A DNA stretch of 64,000 bases from NCBI RefSeq assembly GCF_017308015.1, contig NZ_JAFKFW010000002.1, positions 310,001-374,000 on the forward strand, read 5' to 3'. The notes beneath the pieces are model-generated. The model was not told the origin of the DNA. It ran no database searches and was given only the letters and a program-made list of their open reading frames with translations. Source of the stretch: Allobosea sp. (GTDB lineage: Bacteria; Pseudomonadota; Alphaproteobacteria; Rhizobiales; Beijerinckiaceae). This document shows, piece after piece, positions 8,901 through 16,262 of the stretch. Numbering within the stretch: the first letter of the stretch is position 1; every line of letters begins with the position of its first letter. Position numbers and translations under genes: made by a program.

Positions 8901-9242
8901 CTATGCCGGCGGCTGCGGAGGGCGGGCTGCGTCGTCCTCCCCGAAAGTCGCCTCGAGCAGTGCGATCGCCGCCTTGATCGCGCCGCTCAGACCGCCGTCG
9001 AAGGAGAGTTCGGCGACATCCTCGTCACGGATCACCCGGCCCGCACCGCGCAGGCCGGCGGCGATGATACGGATGATGTCGCGGGCGGAGAGCCTGCCCT
9101 CGACGAAACGCTCGCCCAGCGCCGGGAGGCTGTCGACGGCGAAGGCCTGTTCGAGCTCGGCAAGCGCACCAAGCGTCAGGCGCATCGGCAGGGTTTCACC
9201 GGAGACCAGGAGCGCGGTCTCGCCGCGATGACGATTGACCAT
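8901..9242 (-). CDS. GTA g10 protein (gene transfer agent family, GTA-TAC type)
   Basis: 113-residue protein equivalent to RcGTA g10 (rcc01692). The start MVNRHRGETALLVSGETLP and the sequence MRLTLGALAELEQAF are diagnostic of this GTA-specific family. The C-terminus is acidic and proline-rich. The gene lies 10 nt after the major tail protein and 32 nt before the chaperone gene, the same position as in RcGTA. It probably acts in tail assembly; a direct activity is not known for the family. Confidence 0.9.
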   Translation of the reverse strand: MVNRHRGETALLVSGETLPMRLTLGALAELEQAFAVDSLPALGERFVEGRLSARDIIRIIAAGLRGAGRVIRDEDVAELSFDGGLSGAIKAAIALLEATFGEDDAARPPQPPA

Positions 9243-9252
9243 GGCCACGTCC

Positions 9253-9663
9253 TCAGAGCGCCGCGAAGGCCAGAAGCCCGGCGGATTCCAGCGACAGATC
9301 GAAGGTGACCTCGCCGGCATGGTCGCCGCGGTACTCCAGACCCGTGAGCTGGAACGGCCCCGCGATCGTGCCGAAATCGGGCACGACGATCTGCCAGTCG
9401 CGGATCGTCCCGTCGAAGAACGTCTGGCGGACAAGGGTGTCGGAGGCGTCGTCCTTGAAGATGCCGGCGCCGCTGATGCTGGCGCGGCGAACCCCGGCGC
9501 CGGCCAGCAATTCGCGCCAGCGCCCGGCCGATTCCGAATGCGTCACGTCGACGGTCTCGGCGTTGAAGGCGATCTGTCGCGCCCTCAGGCCCGCAACCGT
9601 GACGAAGCCGCCGGCACCATCCCCCGCCTTGAGCAGCAGGTCCTTGCCTTTCTGTGCCGCCAT
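9253..9663 (-). CDS. GTA major tail (tube) protein (g9)
   Basis: 136-residue phage major tail protein of the TP901-1 type, equivalent to RcGTA g9 (rcc01691). The N-terminus MAAQKGKDLLLKAGDG and the motif ETVDVTHSESAGRWRELLAGAG are characteristic, as is the C-terminal FDLSLESAGLL. It polymerises into the tail tube. The start at 9663 has GGAGGAG shortly upstream. Spacing to the flanking genes is 18 and 10 nt. Confidence 0.94.
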   Translation of the reverse strand: MAAQKGKDLLLKAGDGAGGFVTVAGLRARQIAFNAETVDVTHSESAGRWRELLAGAGVRRASISGAGIFKDDASDTLVRQTFFDGTIRDWQIVVPDFGTIAGPFQLTGLEYRGDHAGEVTFDLSLESAGLLAFAAL

Positions 9664-9681
9664 GCGGCTCCTCCTTTTCGA

Positions 9682-10092
9682 CTAGAGCGTTTCAGTGGCG
9701 GCGCGAAAACGGATCGTCACCTGCGGCAGTCCATTGCGGGTCTCGCGAGCGAGCCGGCTCGACAGCCAGCGCAGATTGACGAGTGCATGCCCGTCCAGGG
9801 CGAGATCGACCTGATCGAGCGCCGCGACGATCAGGCCGGCTGCCTCCAGAGCCTGGCGCGACGAGCCGCTCTGCGCAGCCCAGACGACGAGCGAGAATTC
9901 CTGCTCGCAGCCCCGGTCGCTGCCGGTCGACCAATCGCGCGCCTCGACCTCGCCATGAACGACGTAGAGGCCGCGCGCCGCACGCGGCGGCTCATCGAAA
10001 ACGCGGTCGGAGCCGATCAGCGCGGTGAGTGCCGCATTTGCAGAGAGATGCGCCTGCACAGCGGCGCGAAGGGCGAGGATGGCATCGCTCAT
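9682..10092 (-). CDS. GTA tail terminator protein, DUF3168 (g8)
   Basis: 136-residue DUF3168 family protein, equivalent to RcGTA g8 (rcc01690). Recognisable stretches are ALRAAVQAHLSANAALTALI at the N-terminus and RGLYVVHGEVEARDWST in the middle. It caps the tail tube at the head-proximal end. Its ATG overlaps the stop of g7 by four bases (ATGA), so translation is probably coupled. Confidence 0.93.
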   Translation of the reverse strand: MSDAILALRAAVQAHLSANAALTALIGSDRVFDEPPRAARGLYVVHGEVEARDWSTGSDRGCEQEFSLVVWAAQSGSSRQALEAAGLIVAALDQVDLALDGHALVNLRWLSSRLARETRNGLPQVTIRFRAATETL

Positions 10093-10424
10093 GGCGTCAC
10101 CTCCTCGGCGAGGCAGATCAACCGCCGGCGCGCACCATCGGGATCGGCGGCAGAGCGGATATCGAACAGGCGATCGCCGTCACGCAGGCGCCGGCCGGCA
10201 TCGACATCGCAGCGCCAACGCATGGTGATGCGATAGTTGCGCGACTGTTCCGGCCTCCCTTGGCGCCAGGCTTCAGTGCCGGAAATCCATTCGACCTGCC
10301 CCCAGAGTGCTGCCACGGTCTCGAAAACCTGCGTCGCGCCGCCGAGACCGTCCGGCGTGGCCACCGGCTGCTCCAGCACGAGCCGCCGCCGCATCCGGCC
10401 GATAGCGGAAGGTTCCTGCGTCAT
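10089..10424 (-). CDS. GTA head-tail stopper/head closure protein (g7)
   Basis: 111-residue phage head closure family protein, equivalent to RcGTA g7 (rcc01689). Features include the N-terminal IGRMRRRLVLEQPVATPDG, a central ALWGQVEWISGTEAWR and the C-terminal RRRLICLAEEV. It seals the portal after packaging and offers the docking surface for the tail. It follows g6 with two bases between and overlaps g8 by 4 nt. Confidence 0.93.
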   Translation of the reverse strand: MTQEPSAIGRMRRRLVLEQPVATPDGLGGATQVFETVAALWGQVEWISGTEAWRQGRPEQSRNYRITMRWRCDVDAGRRLRDGDRLFDIRSAADPDGARRRLICLAEEVTP

Positions 10425-10426
10425 GC

Positions 10427-10996
10427 TCAGAGCCTCCCGCGGCGAAACGGTGCGACCAGCGCGGCAATCGCCGAGGGCAATGCCTGCGCATCGCGCCCGG
10501 CGACATCACCACGTTGTTCGAACCAGCGGGCCGCGAGGCGCAGCACCGCCTGCCGCAGCGGTGCCGGGACGGCCGCAGCCGTTGCCCCGAAGCCGACGGC
10601 GACGTCGATCTCGATTGCACCATGGGGCCGTCCGATCTCGGGTACCTCGCCCGTCAGGCGGATGACCGGCGGGTCGGCGGCCTTGTCGAGTGTCAGCGAG
10701 GCAGCCGCGACGGCCTGCGCCGCGCCCAGCACGTCATAGACGCGCGCCACGTCGATCCGCAGCAACGGCGAGAGCGGCAGGCGGATATCGCCGCCCGCCG
10801 GCCAACGGTCGAGCACGATGCGCCAGGGCTGCTCGATCAGGCAGCGGCCCGATGTCGCCTCGATCATCAGCCGAGCGGCCGTGATCAAGGTGGCGAGCAA
10901 GGCGTCCTCATCGGTCTGGTCGAGGCGCAGGAATTGGCGGGCTTCAGCGAGCGTCACCGGCTCGATCGCCGGCGGGCCCAGGGCAAGCGGCGTCAT
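10427..10996 (-). CDS. GTA head-tail connector/adaptor (g6)
   Basis: 189-residue head-tail connector (gp6-like, 'phiE125 gp8' type), equivalent to RcGTA g6 (rcc01688). The N-terminal motif PVTLAEARQFLRLDQTDEDA is the family hallmark. ATG 10996 was chosen over 11011 because it fits the family start and has GGGAG upstream. It is the first minus-strand gene after the inserted serine proteases. A capsid transcript reaching it must run antisense through both protease genes, or g6 has its own promoter. No clear promoter was found in the 116-nt gap at 10997-11112. Confidence 0.92.
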   Translation of the reverse strand: MTPLALGPPAIEPVTLAEARQFLRLDQTDEDALLATLITAARLMIEATSGRCLIEQPWRIVLDRWPAGGDIRLPLSPLLRIDVARVYDVLGAAQAVAAASLTLDKAADPPVIRLTGEVPEIGRPHGAIEIDVAVGFGATAAAVPAPLRQAVLRLAARWFEQRGDVAGRDAQALPSAIAALVAPFRRGRL

Positions 10997-11112
10997 GAGC
11001 GCTCCCTTCATTCGTTCGATTTGCGTAGGGTTCGACCGCGAAACCGTGGTCGAGAGGGTTCATCTGCGGCGCCGGGCGCGCTATTCAGCGCCCTCTCGGA
11101 GAGGAGCACCCG

Positions 11113-11889
11113 ATGCCCATCGCCAACCGGATCGCCGCCATCGGTCTCGCCTGTGCTGCAGCGAGCATCGCCAGCCTGCCGGTACGAGCCGTAATCGCCG
11201 GACAGGAAGGCGGACCGGCTGTCGGCTCGACCCTGATGGTGCTCAATGCACGCGGCGGGGTCTGCACCGGGATCGTCTTGTCTGCGCGCGCCATCCTGAC
11301 CGCAGCGCATTGCGCAGCCGGCGGCGCGGAACTGCGCGTTCACTGGCGCGAGGGTGGCGAGCCCGTCCTCGTCACGCCCGCATCTGTCGCGCTGCATCCG
11401 GAATTCGACGCCGGCGCGATCCGGAGCCGCCGCCGCACGATCGACCTCGCGCTGATCCGCCTGGCGGAGCCCCTGCCCGGCCGCTTCAGTGCCGCGAATC
11501 TCGTCGATGGCCCTCTGCCGCGCGCCGGCAGCGGCGTCACGATCGCCGGCTATGGCGTTTCCCGCGAGGGCGAGGCTCGCAGCACCGGTACCTATCGCTC
11601 GGCAGCGCTGACGACCGTCGAGCCTTACGGACCCGGCCGCATCCTGCTCTGGGCCGCAGATGGAGTCGGCGGCGGCAAGCGCCCCGGCGCAGGGGCCTGC
11701 CAAGGCGATTCCGGCGGGCCGATCTTCGGCGACCACGGCATCGTCGCAGTGACGAGCTGGTCGACCGGACCGGCCGGACGCCAATGCGGCCTGCTCAGCC
11801 AGGGCGTGCTGGTCGCGCCGCAGCGCCGCTGGATCGATTCCACCCTGTCGCCATGGGGCGAAAGCGCCCGCTGGACACGCGGCCGCTGA
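11113..11889 (+). CDS. Secreted trypsin-like serine protease A (inserted in GTA cluster)
   Basis: 258-residue S1-family (chymotrypsin/trypsin fold) protease with an N-terminal hydrophobic signal region (about residues 7-26). The full catalytic triad is visible: His66 in LTAAHC, Asp111 in DLALIRL and Ser200 in GACQGDSGGPIF. AGGAG lies about 7 nt before the ATG. It is divergent from g6 (116 nt apart) and 63 nt upstream of a second related protease. Export to the periplasm or outside is expected from the signal peptide. It is not part of the RcGTA gene set; whether it acts on the particle or is simply a neighbour is unknown. Confidence 0.88.
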   Translation: MPIANRIAAIGLACAAASIASLPVRAVIAGQEGGPAVGSTLMVLNARGGVCTGIVLSARAILTAAHCAAGGAELRVHWREGGEPVLVTPASVALHPEFDAGAIRSRRRTIDLALIRLAEPLPGRFSAANLVDGPLPRAGSGVTIAGYGVSREGEARSTGTYRSAALTTVEPYGPGRILLWAADGVGGGKRPGAGACQGDSGGPIFGDHGIVAVTSWSTGPAGRQCGLLSQGVLVAPQRRWIDSTLSPWGESARWTRGR

Positions 11890-11952
11890 CGGAGGGGCTG
11901 GACTGTATCGCGCCACAGCCTAGATTGATCGGCCAGTCCATTGGTTCGTTTC

Positions 11953-12795
11953 ATGATCTCGCGCTCGCCACTTGTTCTTGCCTGCTTCCTCGCCGTCGGC
12001 GCCGCTCCTCCTGCATTCGCCGTGGTCGGCGGCGTCGATTCGCGCGATGCACTCGGCGCCCGCGCCTCGACCGTTCGGGTCGAAACCAGCCGCGGCGAGC
12101 TCTGTTCGGGAGCGGTGATCGCCCCCGAAATCATTCTCACCGCAGCGCATTGCCTTATGGGTGGCGGCTCGATCAGCGTCGTCAGCCTGGACACCCGCTT
12201 CCGGGCGCGCCGGCAGATCGTGGTCGCCGTACTGCCGCACCCGAGCTTCGTGCCGGGAACGACGCCGCGCACCCAGCCCGGGACCGATCTCGCATTGCTA
12301 CGCCTGGCGCAGCCGCTGCCGCGCGATATCGAGCCTTTGACGCTCGGTAGCGGCCTCTGGCAGGGCGAGACCATCACGATGGCCGGCTATGGGCTCTCGG
12401 CGGAGAACAACAAGCGCACGGCCCGGCGCCTTCGCGAGACGCAGCTCGTGAATGCCGGCAACTACACCACGCAGAACACGGTCAAGGTCGCCGTCGATGC
12501 CGAAAATCGCGGCGAGACGTCGGGCGCCGGCGCCTGCCGCGGCGACTCCGGCGGGCCGGTGCTGCGAGGCGACTCCCGCTCGCGCGATCTCGTCGGCATC
12601 GTCAGCTGGTCGAGCGGTCCCTTGAAGACGCAGGCGAAGCGGATCTGCGGCGGGTTCACTGCGATCACGCCGGTCAGCGAGTATCGCAGCTGGATCACCG
12701 AAGGCAGCGCGCGGCTGCGCGCGCTCGGCAGCGAAGCGCCGCCGGAGCAGGCTGCAGAACCGCGCGCCGCCTTCAGTTGGTGGTTTTCACGCTGA
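11953..12795 (+). CDS. Secreted trypsin-like serine protease B (inserted in GTA cluster)
   Basis: 280-residue S1-family protease from ATG 11953; an in-frame TTG at 11941 is an alternative. Signal peptide at about residues 6-23 (VLACFLAVGAAPPAFA), then VVGG, which resembles the mature N-terminus of trypsin-like enzymes. The triad is complete: His66 in LTAAHC, Asp112 in DLALLRL and Ser199 in GACRGDSGGPV. A Trp-rich C-terminal tail (FSWWFSR) follows. It looks like a diverged duplicate of protease A, 63 nt upstream in the same direction. Its stop is only 6 nt from the stop of the convergent capsid gene, leaving almost no room for a terminator. Confidence 0.88.
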   Translation: MISRSPLVLACFLAVGAAPPAFAVVGGVDSRDALGARASTVRVETSRGELCSGAVIAPEIILTAAHCLMGGGSISVVSLDTRFRARRQIVVAVLPHPSFVPGTTPRTQPGTDLALLRLAQPLPRDIEPLTLGSGLWQGETITMAGYGLSAENNKRTARRLRETQLVNAGNYTTQNTVKVAVDAENRGETSGAGACRGDSGGPVLRGDSRSRDLVGIVSWSSGPLKTQAKRICGGFTAITPVSEYRSWITEGSARLRALGSEAPPEQAAEPRAAFSWWFSR

Positions 12796-12801
12796 GCGGG
12801 A

Positions 12802-14046
12802 TCAGACCGCGAATTTCAGCCCCTTGATCGCGGCGAAATCCTGGACGCCGCCGCCGACGCGCTTGGTCGTGTAGAACAGCACGTAGGGCTTGGCGGAGTA
12901 GGGATCGCGCAGGATGCGCACGCCCGCCCGGTCGACGACGAGATAGCCGCGCCGGAAATCGCCGAAAGCGATCGAGACCGCATTGTTGGCGATATTCGGC
13001 ATGTCCTCCGCCTCGACCAACGGGAAGCCGAGCAGCGTCGCCGGAGCACCGGCCGAAGCGGGCGGCTGCCAGAGATAGTTGCCCGTCGAGTCCTTGAACT
13101 TGCGGACGGTTCCTTGCGTCTTCCGGTTCATCACGAAGGAGGCGTTCTGGCGGAAGCCGGCCTTCAGCGCGTAGACGAGATCGACCAGGACGTCGGACGG
13201 GTTCGAAGCCGGAAAGGCGCCAGCCACACCGGTGTTGAGCACGCCGATATTGCCCCAGCTCCAGCTCGCATCGGCGACCGTCGGGTAGGCCAGGAAGCCC
13301 TTGGGCTTGTCGACGCCGTCGCCATTGACGAAGGCCGCACCCTCCTGCTCGGCGAAGGCGCTCTCGACCTCCTCGGCGATCCACTGGTCGATATCGACGA
13401 TGGCGTCGTCGAGCAGGGTCTGCGTCGCCGCCGGCATGGCATAGAGCTCCATGGCCGGGAAGGAGAGCTCGGCCAGGGTCGGCGAAGCACCTTGCGGCCG
13501 TGCTGCCGTCTCGGAAACCCAGCCGGAAGCCGGCCCCGTGGTCGAGAAGGCCTTCTTGTAGGTGCCGGACGAGATCGTGCGGACCGTGGCCAGCGAACGG
13601 ATAGGCGAGACATTGGCAAGGCGGCGCAGGATCTCGCCCTCGACGGTCGCCGGGGCGAGATAGCCACCATCCGGGCCGGAGCCGGCGGAGAGCGCCTTGG
13701 ATTCCAGACGCTTCAGCCCGCCGGCCTCGCCGGTCCGGACGTAAGCTCCGAAGGCGGCCTTGTGCTCAGCGGTCAGCGGATCGCGGGCACCATCCTGGCC
13801 GAGTGCCGGGCGGGCGCGGTCCAGCGTCAGCCGGTCGATGCGGCGCATGGTGTCGTCGAGCGCCGCGTCCATGCGGACGAGCTTCTCCTCGGTCAGCGGA
13901 TCGACGCCCTGGCGCGCTTCCAGCCCGGCGAGGCGCTCCTCGTTGGTGGCGCGATAGCTCTCCAGCGTGTACCGCAGGTCCTCGAAAGCCAGCGCGAGAT
14001 CGCCGCCGGCGGCCTTGGTCTCGGGCGCGGTGTTGGGATGGCTCAT
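12802..14046 (-). CDS. GTA major capsid protein, HK97 fold (g5)
   Basis: 414-residue phage major capsid protein equivalent to RcGTA g5 (rcc01687). The N-terminal ~110 residues are a charged helical delta-domain (LEARQGVDPLTEEKLVRMD) that the prohead protease should remove. The HK97-fold body follows, with GPDGGYLAPATVEGEIL, AAFVNGDGVDKPKGFLAYP and VLFYTTKRVGGGV. The start at 14046 has GAGGAGAG upstream. The gene lies 21 nt after the protease gene. Downstream, the usual neighbour g6 is displaced by about 1.8 kb carrying two opposite-strand proteases. Confidence 0.96.
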   Translation of the reverse strand: MSHPNTAPETKAAGGDLALAFEDLRYTLESYRATNEERLAGLEARQGVDPLTEEKLVRMDAALDDTMRRIDRLTLDRARPALGQDGARDPLTAEHKAAFGAYVRTGEAGGLKRLESKALSAGSGPDGGYLAPATVEGEILRRLANVSPIRSLATVRTISSGTYKKAFSTTGPASGWVSETAARPQGASPTLAELSFPAMELYAMPAATQTLLDDAIVDIDQWIAEEVESAFAEQEGAAFVNGDGVDKPKGFLAYPTVADASWSWGNIGVLNTGVAGAFPASNPSDVLVDLVYALKAGFRQNASFVMNRKTQGTVRKFKDSTGNYLWQPPASAGAPATLLGFPLVEAEDMPNIANNAVSIAFGDFRRGYLVVDRAGVRILRDPYSAKPYVLFYTTKRVGGGVQDFAAIKGLKFAV

Positions 14047-14067
14047 AGTCTCTCCTCGGGGTGATCT

Positions 14068-14577
14068 TCAGATGAAGGCGGAAGGCCGGGTCGCCTTCAC
14101 GGCGGCGATCCGGGCCTGGGGCAGCATCGGGAAGGTCACGACCGAGACCTCCCAGAGATCGATGCGTTCGAGCCGGCGCAGGCCGGTTCGCGGTTCGGTG
14201 CGGGCCTTCTCGCGGCGAAAGCCGATCGACAGTCCATCGATCGCGCCGTCGCGCATCAGCGCATGGATCTCGCGAGCCCGCGCAACGGCCAGCGACAGCC
14301 GGCCGCGCACGAACAGGCCGCGGCTGTCCTCGATCAGGCTTGACCAGCGGCCAATCGGCTCGGCCGGATCATGCTGCCAGAGCATCTTCACGCCGGACGG
14401 CCCGCGCCTTTGTAGGCTCTCCCGGAAGGCGCCGGGTTCGACGATGTCCTTGCCGAGATCGGGGATGCGGAAGAGGCTGGCATAACCTTCGAAGATGCCG
14501 TCCAGCCCGATCCGGGCTGGCTGAAGCGGCAGCAGTTTGGATTCGAGCGAGGCGCGGGCCGGACTGCGCGGCATCAT
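14068..14577 (-). CDS. GTA prohead protease (g4)
   Basis: HK97-type prohead protease of 169 aa, equivalent to RcGTA g4 (rcc01686). It shows the family's GIFEGYASLF and the stretch VEPGAFRESLQRRGPSGVKM, then LWQHDPAEPIGRW, which includes the catalytic-type His. Further on are DGLSIGFR and IDLWEVSVVTFPM, the second conserved block. It cleaves the capsid scaffold during maturation. The start is one of two consecutive ATGs (14577 or 14574), which overlap the stop of the tiny upstream gene, so translation is probably coupled. Confidence 0.94.
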   Translation of the reverse strand: MMPRSPARASLESKLLPLQPARIGLDGIFEGYASLFRIPDLGKDIVEPGAFRESLQRRGPSGVKMLWQHDPAEPIGRWSSLIEDSRGLFVRGRLSLAVARAREIHALMRDGAIDGLSIGFRREKARTEPRTGLRRLERIDLWEVSVVTFPMLPQARIAAVKATRPSAFI

Positions 14578-14753
14578 CGCTCCCCCTCCGCACCGTCCCG
14601 GCCACCCTTCGTCCGTTCGCCCTCGAGTTTGGCGAGCTGGCGGACGAAGCGGCTGAAGGTCTCGACGGGCGCGCCGCTGCGTGACGCCCTGCCCGAGCGG
14701 GCTGGCGCGGGAGCCTTGGGCGGCGGCTTGGCCGCGCCGTTTCTGCCTTTCAT
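14574..14753 (-). CDS. 59-aa basic protein between g3.5 and protease
   Basis: Short gene easily missed: ATG 14753 overlaps the stop of the preceding gene by four bases (ATGA), and its own TGA overlaps the ATG pair of the protease gene. The product is rich in Pro, Ala, Arg and Lys at the N-terminus (KPPPKAPAPARSGRASRS), then VETFSRFVRQLAKLEGER. That last part resembles FDDFVRELNRFNAR in the preceding gene product. The tight overlaps on both sides argue that it is translated. Its function is unknown; by position it may belong with the small head-formation proteins. Confidence 0.65.
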   Translation of the reverse strand: MKGRNGAAKPPPKAPAPARSGRASRSGAPVETFSRFVRQLAKLEGERTKGGRDGAEGER

Positions 14754-14950
14754 GACGGGTCCCCCTCATGGCGTGCGTTGAAGCGGTTGAGCTCGCGGAC
14801 GAAATCGTCGAAGCGGCGGTTGGCGGCGGTCAGCTCGCGCAGGACGAGCCAGGCCAGCCCCGAAGCGCTCGCCGCCCAGAGCAGCAGGCCGAGATGGCCG
14901 ACATCGGCGCGACCGACGAAGGCCGCGACGATCTGTTCGAGCATGTTCAT
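14750..14950 (-). CDS. GTA small head-formation type protein (g3.5-like), one TM
   Basis: 66-residue protein from ATG 14950, which overlaps the portal stop by four bases; it ends with another ATGA overlap into the next small gene. A single hydrophobic segment (GLLLWAASASGLAWLVL, about residues 21-37) is followed by a charged helix RRFDDFVRELNRF. The position between portal and protease is that of RcGTA g3.5 (rcc01685, annotated as GTA head formation protein). Assignment rests on position, length and topology rather than strong sequence match. Confidence 0.75.
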   Translation of the reverse strand: MNMLEQIVAAFVGRADVGHLGLLLWAASASGLAWLVLRELTAANRRFDDFVRELNRFNARHEGDPS

Positions 14951-16128
14951 GAAGCCTCCTTCCCGGAGGCGCGCCGGCCGTAGCCGACCGCCTCGCGCTT
15001 CTCGTCCTCGTCGAGGAAGGTCGCAGCACCGAGCCGGCGCCAAAGCGATTCCCGCTCGTCGGCCAGCGCCTCGATCGCATCGAGATCGGGCTCCAGAACG
15101 AGTTCGTCGCCGAAGGCCGGGCCGAGCCATTGCGCCAGCGATTGCGCCGTGCGGCGCACCAGCGGAATGACCGTCTGGCGCCAGAGCGCGCGGTTGGCCT
15201 CGGCGAAATTGGCGTGGGTGTTGTCGCCGGGCAGGCCGAGCAGCAAAGGCGGTACGCCGAAGGCAAGCGCGATCTCGCGAGCGGCGACGCCCTTGGCGGC
15301 GACGAAGTCCAGCTCCGCTGGCGTCAACGACAGCGGCTTCCAGTCCAGGCCACCTTCAAGCAGCAGCGGGCGGCCGGCATTGCGGGCACCCTGGAACGTG
15401 TCCTCCAGTTCCTGCTTCAGGCGCTCGAACTGCGCCTCGGTCAACGTCGCGCCTTCCGGCCCGTCATAGACAAGCGCGCCGGAAGGGCGTGCTGCGTTGT
15501 CGAGCAGGGCCTTGTGCCAGCTCCCGGCGGCATTGTGGATGTCGAGCGACACCGCCGCCGGCTCGATCGGCGACAGGCCGTAATGGTCGTCGACGGGATG
15601 GAACAATGTCAGGTGCAGGATCGGCGGCAGGCCGCCCTCGTCCTGCCGGAAGCGAACCGTGTCGCCACCGACCGTGTAGTCATAGGCCTCCGGCCAGCCG
15701 TCGCGGCCGGGTACGACGCGCATCCGGTCGGGCCGCAGCGCATAAAGTTCACGCGGCTCGCGGCCGGCGCTGACCGCCTCGACATAGGCATTGCCGGCAA
15801 CGAGGAGGTGCCCGACCAGCATCTCGCGGAAGGCGATGCCGCCCTGGCGCGGATTGGGCCGCTCGATCAGGGCGAGTGCCGGATGCTCCGGCACTTCGCG
15901 AGAGCCGACCTTGGCGATCAGCGGCGTCTGCGCCGCCGCTTCCGCGATCAGGCGGATGCAGCGATGCACGACCGGGTTGCGCTCATAGCCCTCCCGCGAG
16001 AGCGCGACATAATCGCGAGGCGTCCAGACGGCGCGCCCCGCCTCGTGCAGCGCGATCAACGGCCCGACGCGCGAGCGCTTCTGGCCCGGCGCGGCTCGGC
16101 CGCGCAGGCTGCGAAGAAAATCGAACAT
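14947..16128 (-). CDS. GTA portal protein, HK97 family (g3)
   Basis: 393-residue phage portal protein equivalent to RcGTA g3 (rcc01684). Typical stretches are NPVVHRCIRLIAEAAAQTPL near residue 50, LVGHLLVAGNAYVEAV near 105, LYALRPDRMRVVPGRDG, and FGVPPLLLGLPGDNTHANF followed by EANRALWRQTVIPLV in the C-terminal half. The dodecameric portal is the DNA channel and the terminase docking site. It is separated from the terminase gene by 134 nt containing a palindromic repeat, the largest same-strand gap in the cluster. Confidence 0.96.
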   Translation of the reverse strand: MFDFLRSLRGRAAPGQKRSRVGPLIALHEAGRAVWTPRDYVALSREGYERNPVVHRCIRLIAEAAAQTPLIAKVGSREVPEHPALALIERPNPRQGGIAFREMLVGHLLVAGNAYVEAVSAGREPRELYALRPDRMRVVPGRDGWPEAYDYTVGGDTVRFRQDEGGLPPILHLTLFHPVDDHYGLSPIEPAAVSLDIHNAAGSWHKALLDNAARPSGALVYDGPEGATLTEAQFERLKQELEDTFQGARNAGRPLLLEGGLDWKPLSLTPAELDFVAAKGVAAREIALAFGVPPLLLGLPGDNTHANFAEANRALWRQTVIPLVRRTAQSLAQWLGPAFGDELVLEPDLDAIEALADERESLWRRLGAATFLDEDEKREAVGYGRRASGKEAS

Positions 16129-16159
16129 GGATATCTCGCTGTTGGAGCGTGAAACGGCG

Positions 16160-16259
16160 TGCCGTCATGGTCGGGCTTGACCCGAGCATCTCGGAAACCA
16201 GTGCCTTCTCGTCCCGAGTTTCTCGGGGCGGCGCTTTGCACCGCCCGAGAATGACGGCC
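16160..16259. repeat. Palindromic intergenic repeat between terminase and portal genes
   Basis: The gap between terL and the portal gene holds a roughly 100-bp imperfect inverted repeat. The outer arms GCCGTCATGGTCGGG and CCCGAGAATGACGGC pair at 13 of 15 positions. Inner arms include a TCTCGG/CCGAGTTTCTCGGGG region. The outer arms resemble the CGTCATTCCGGG arm of the element at 48547-48588, so it appears to be a member of a dispersed repeat family. It would form a strong RNA hairpin in the GTA transcript. Confidence 0.7.
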
Positions 16260-16262
16260 GAG

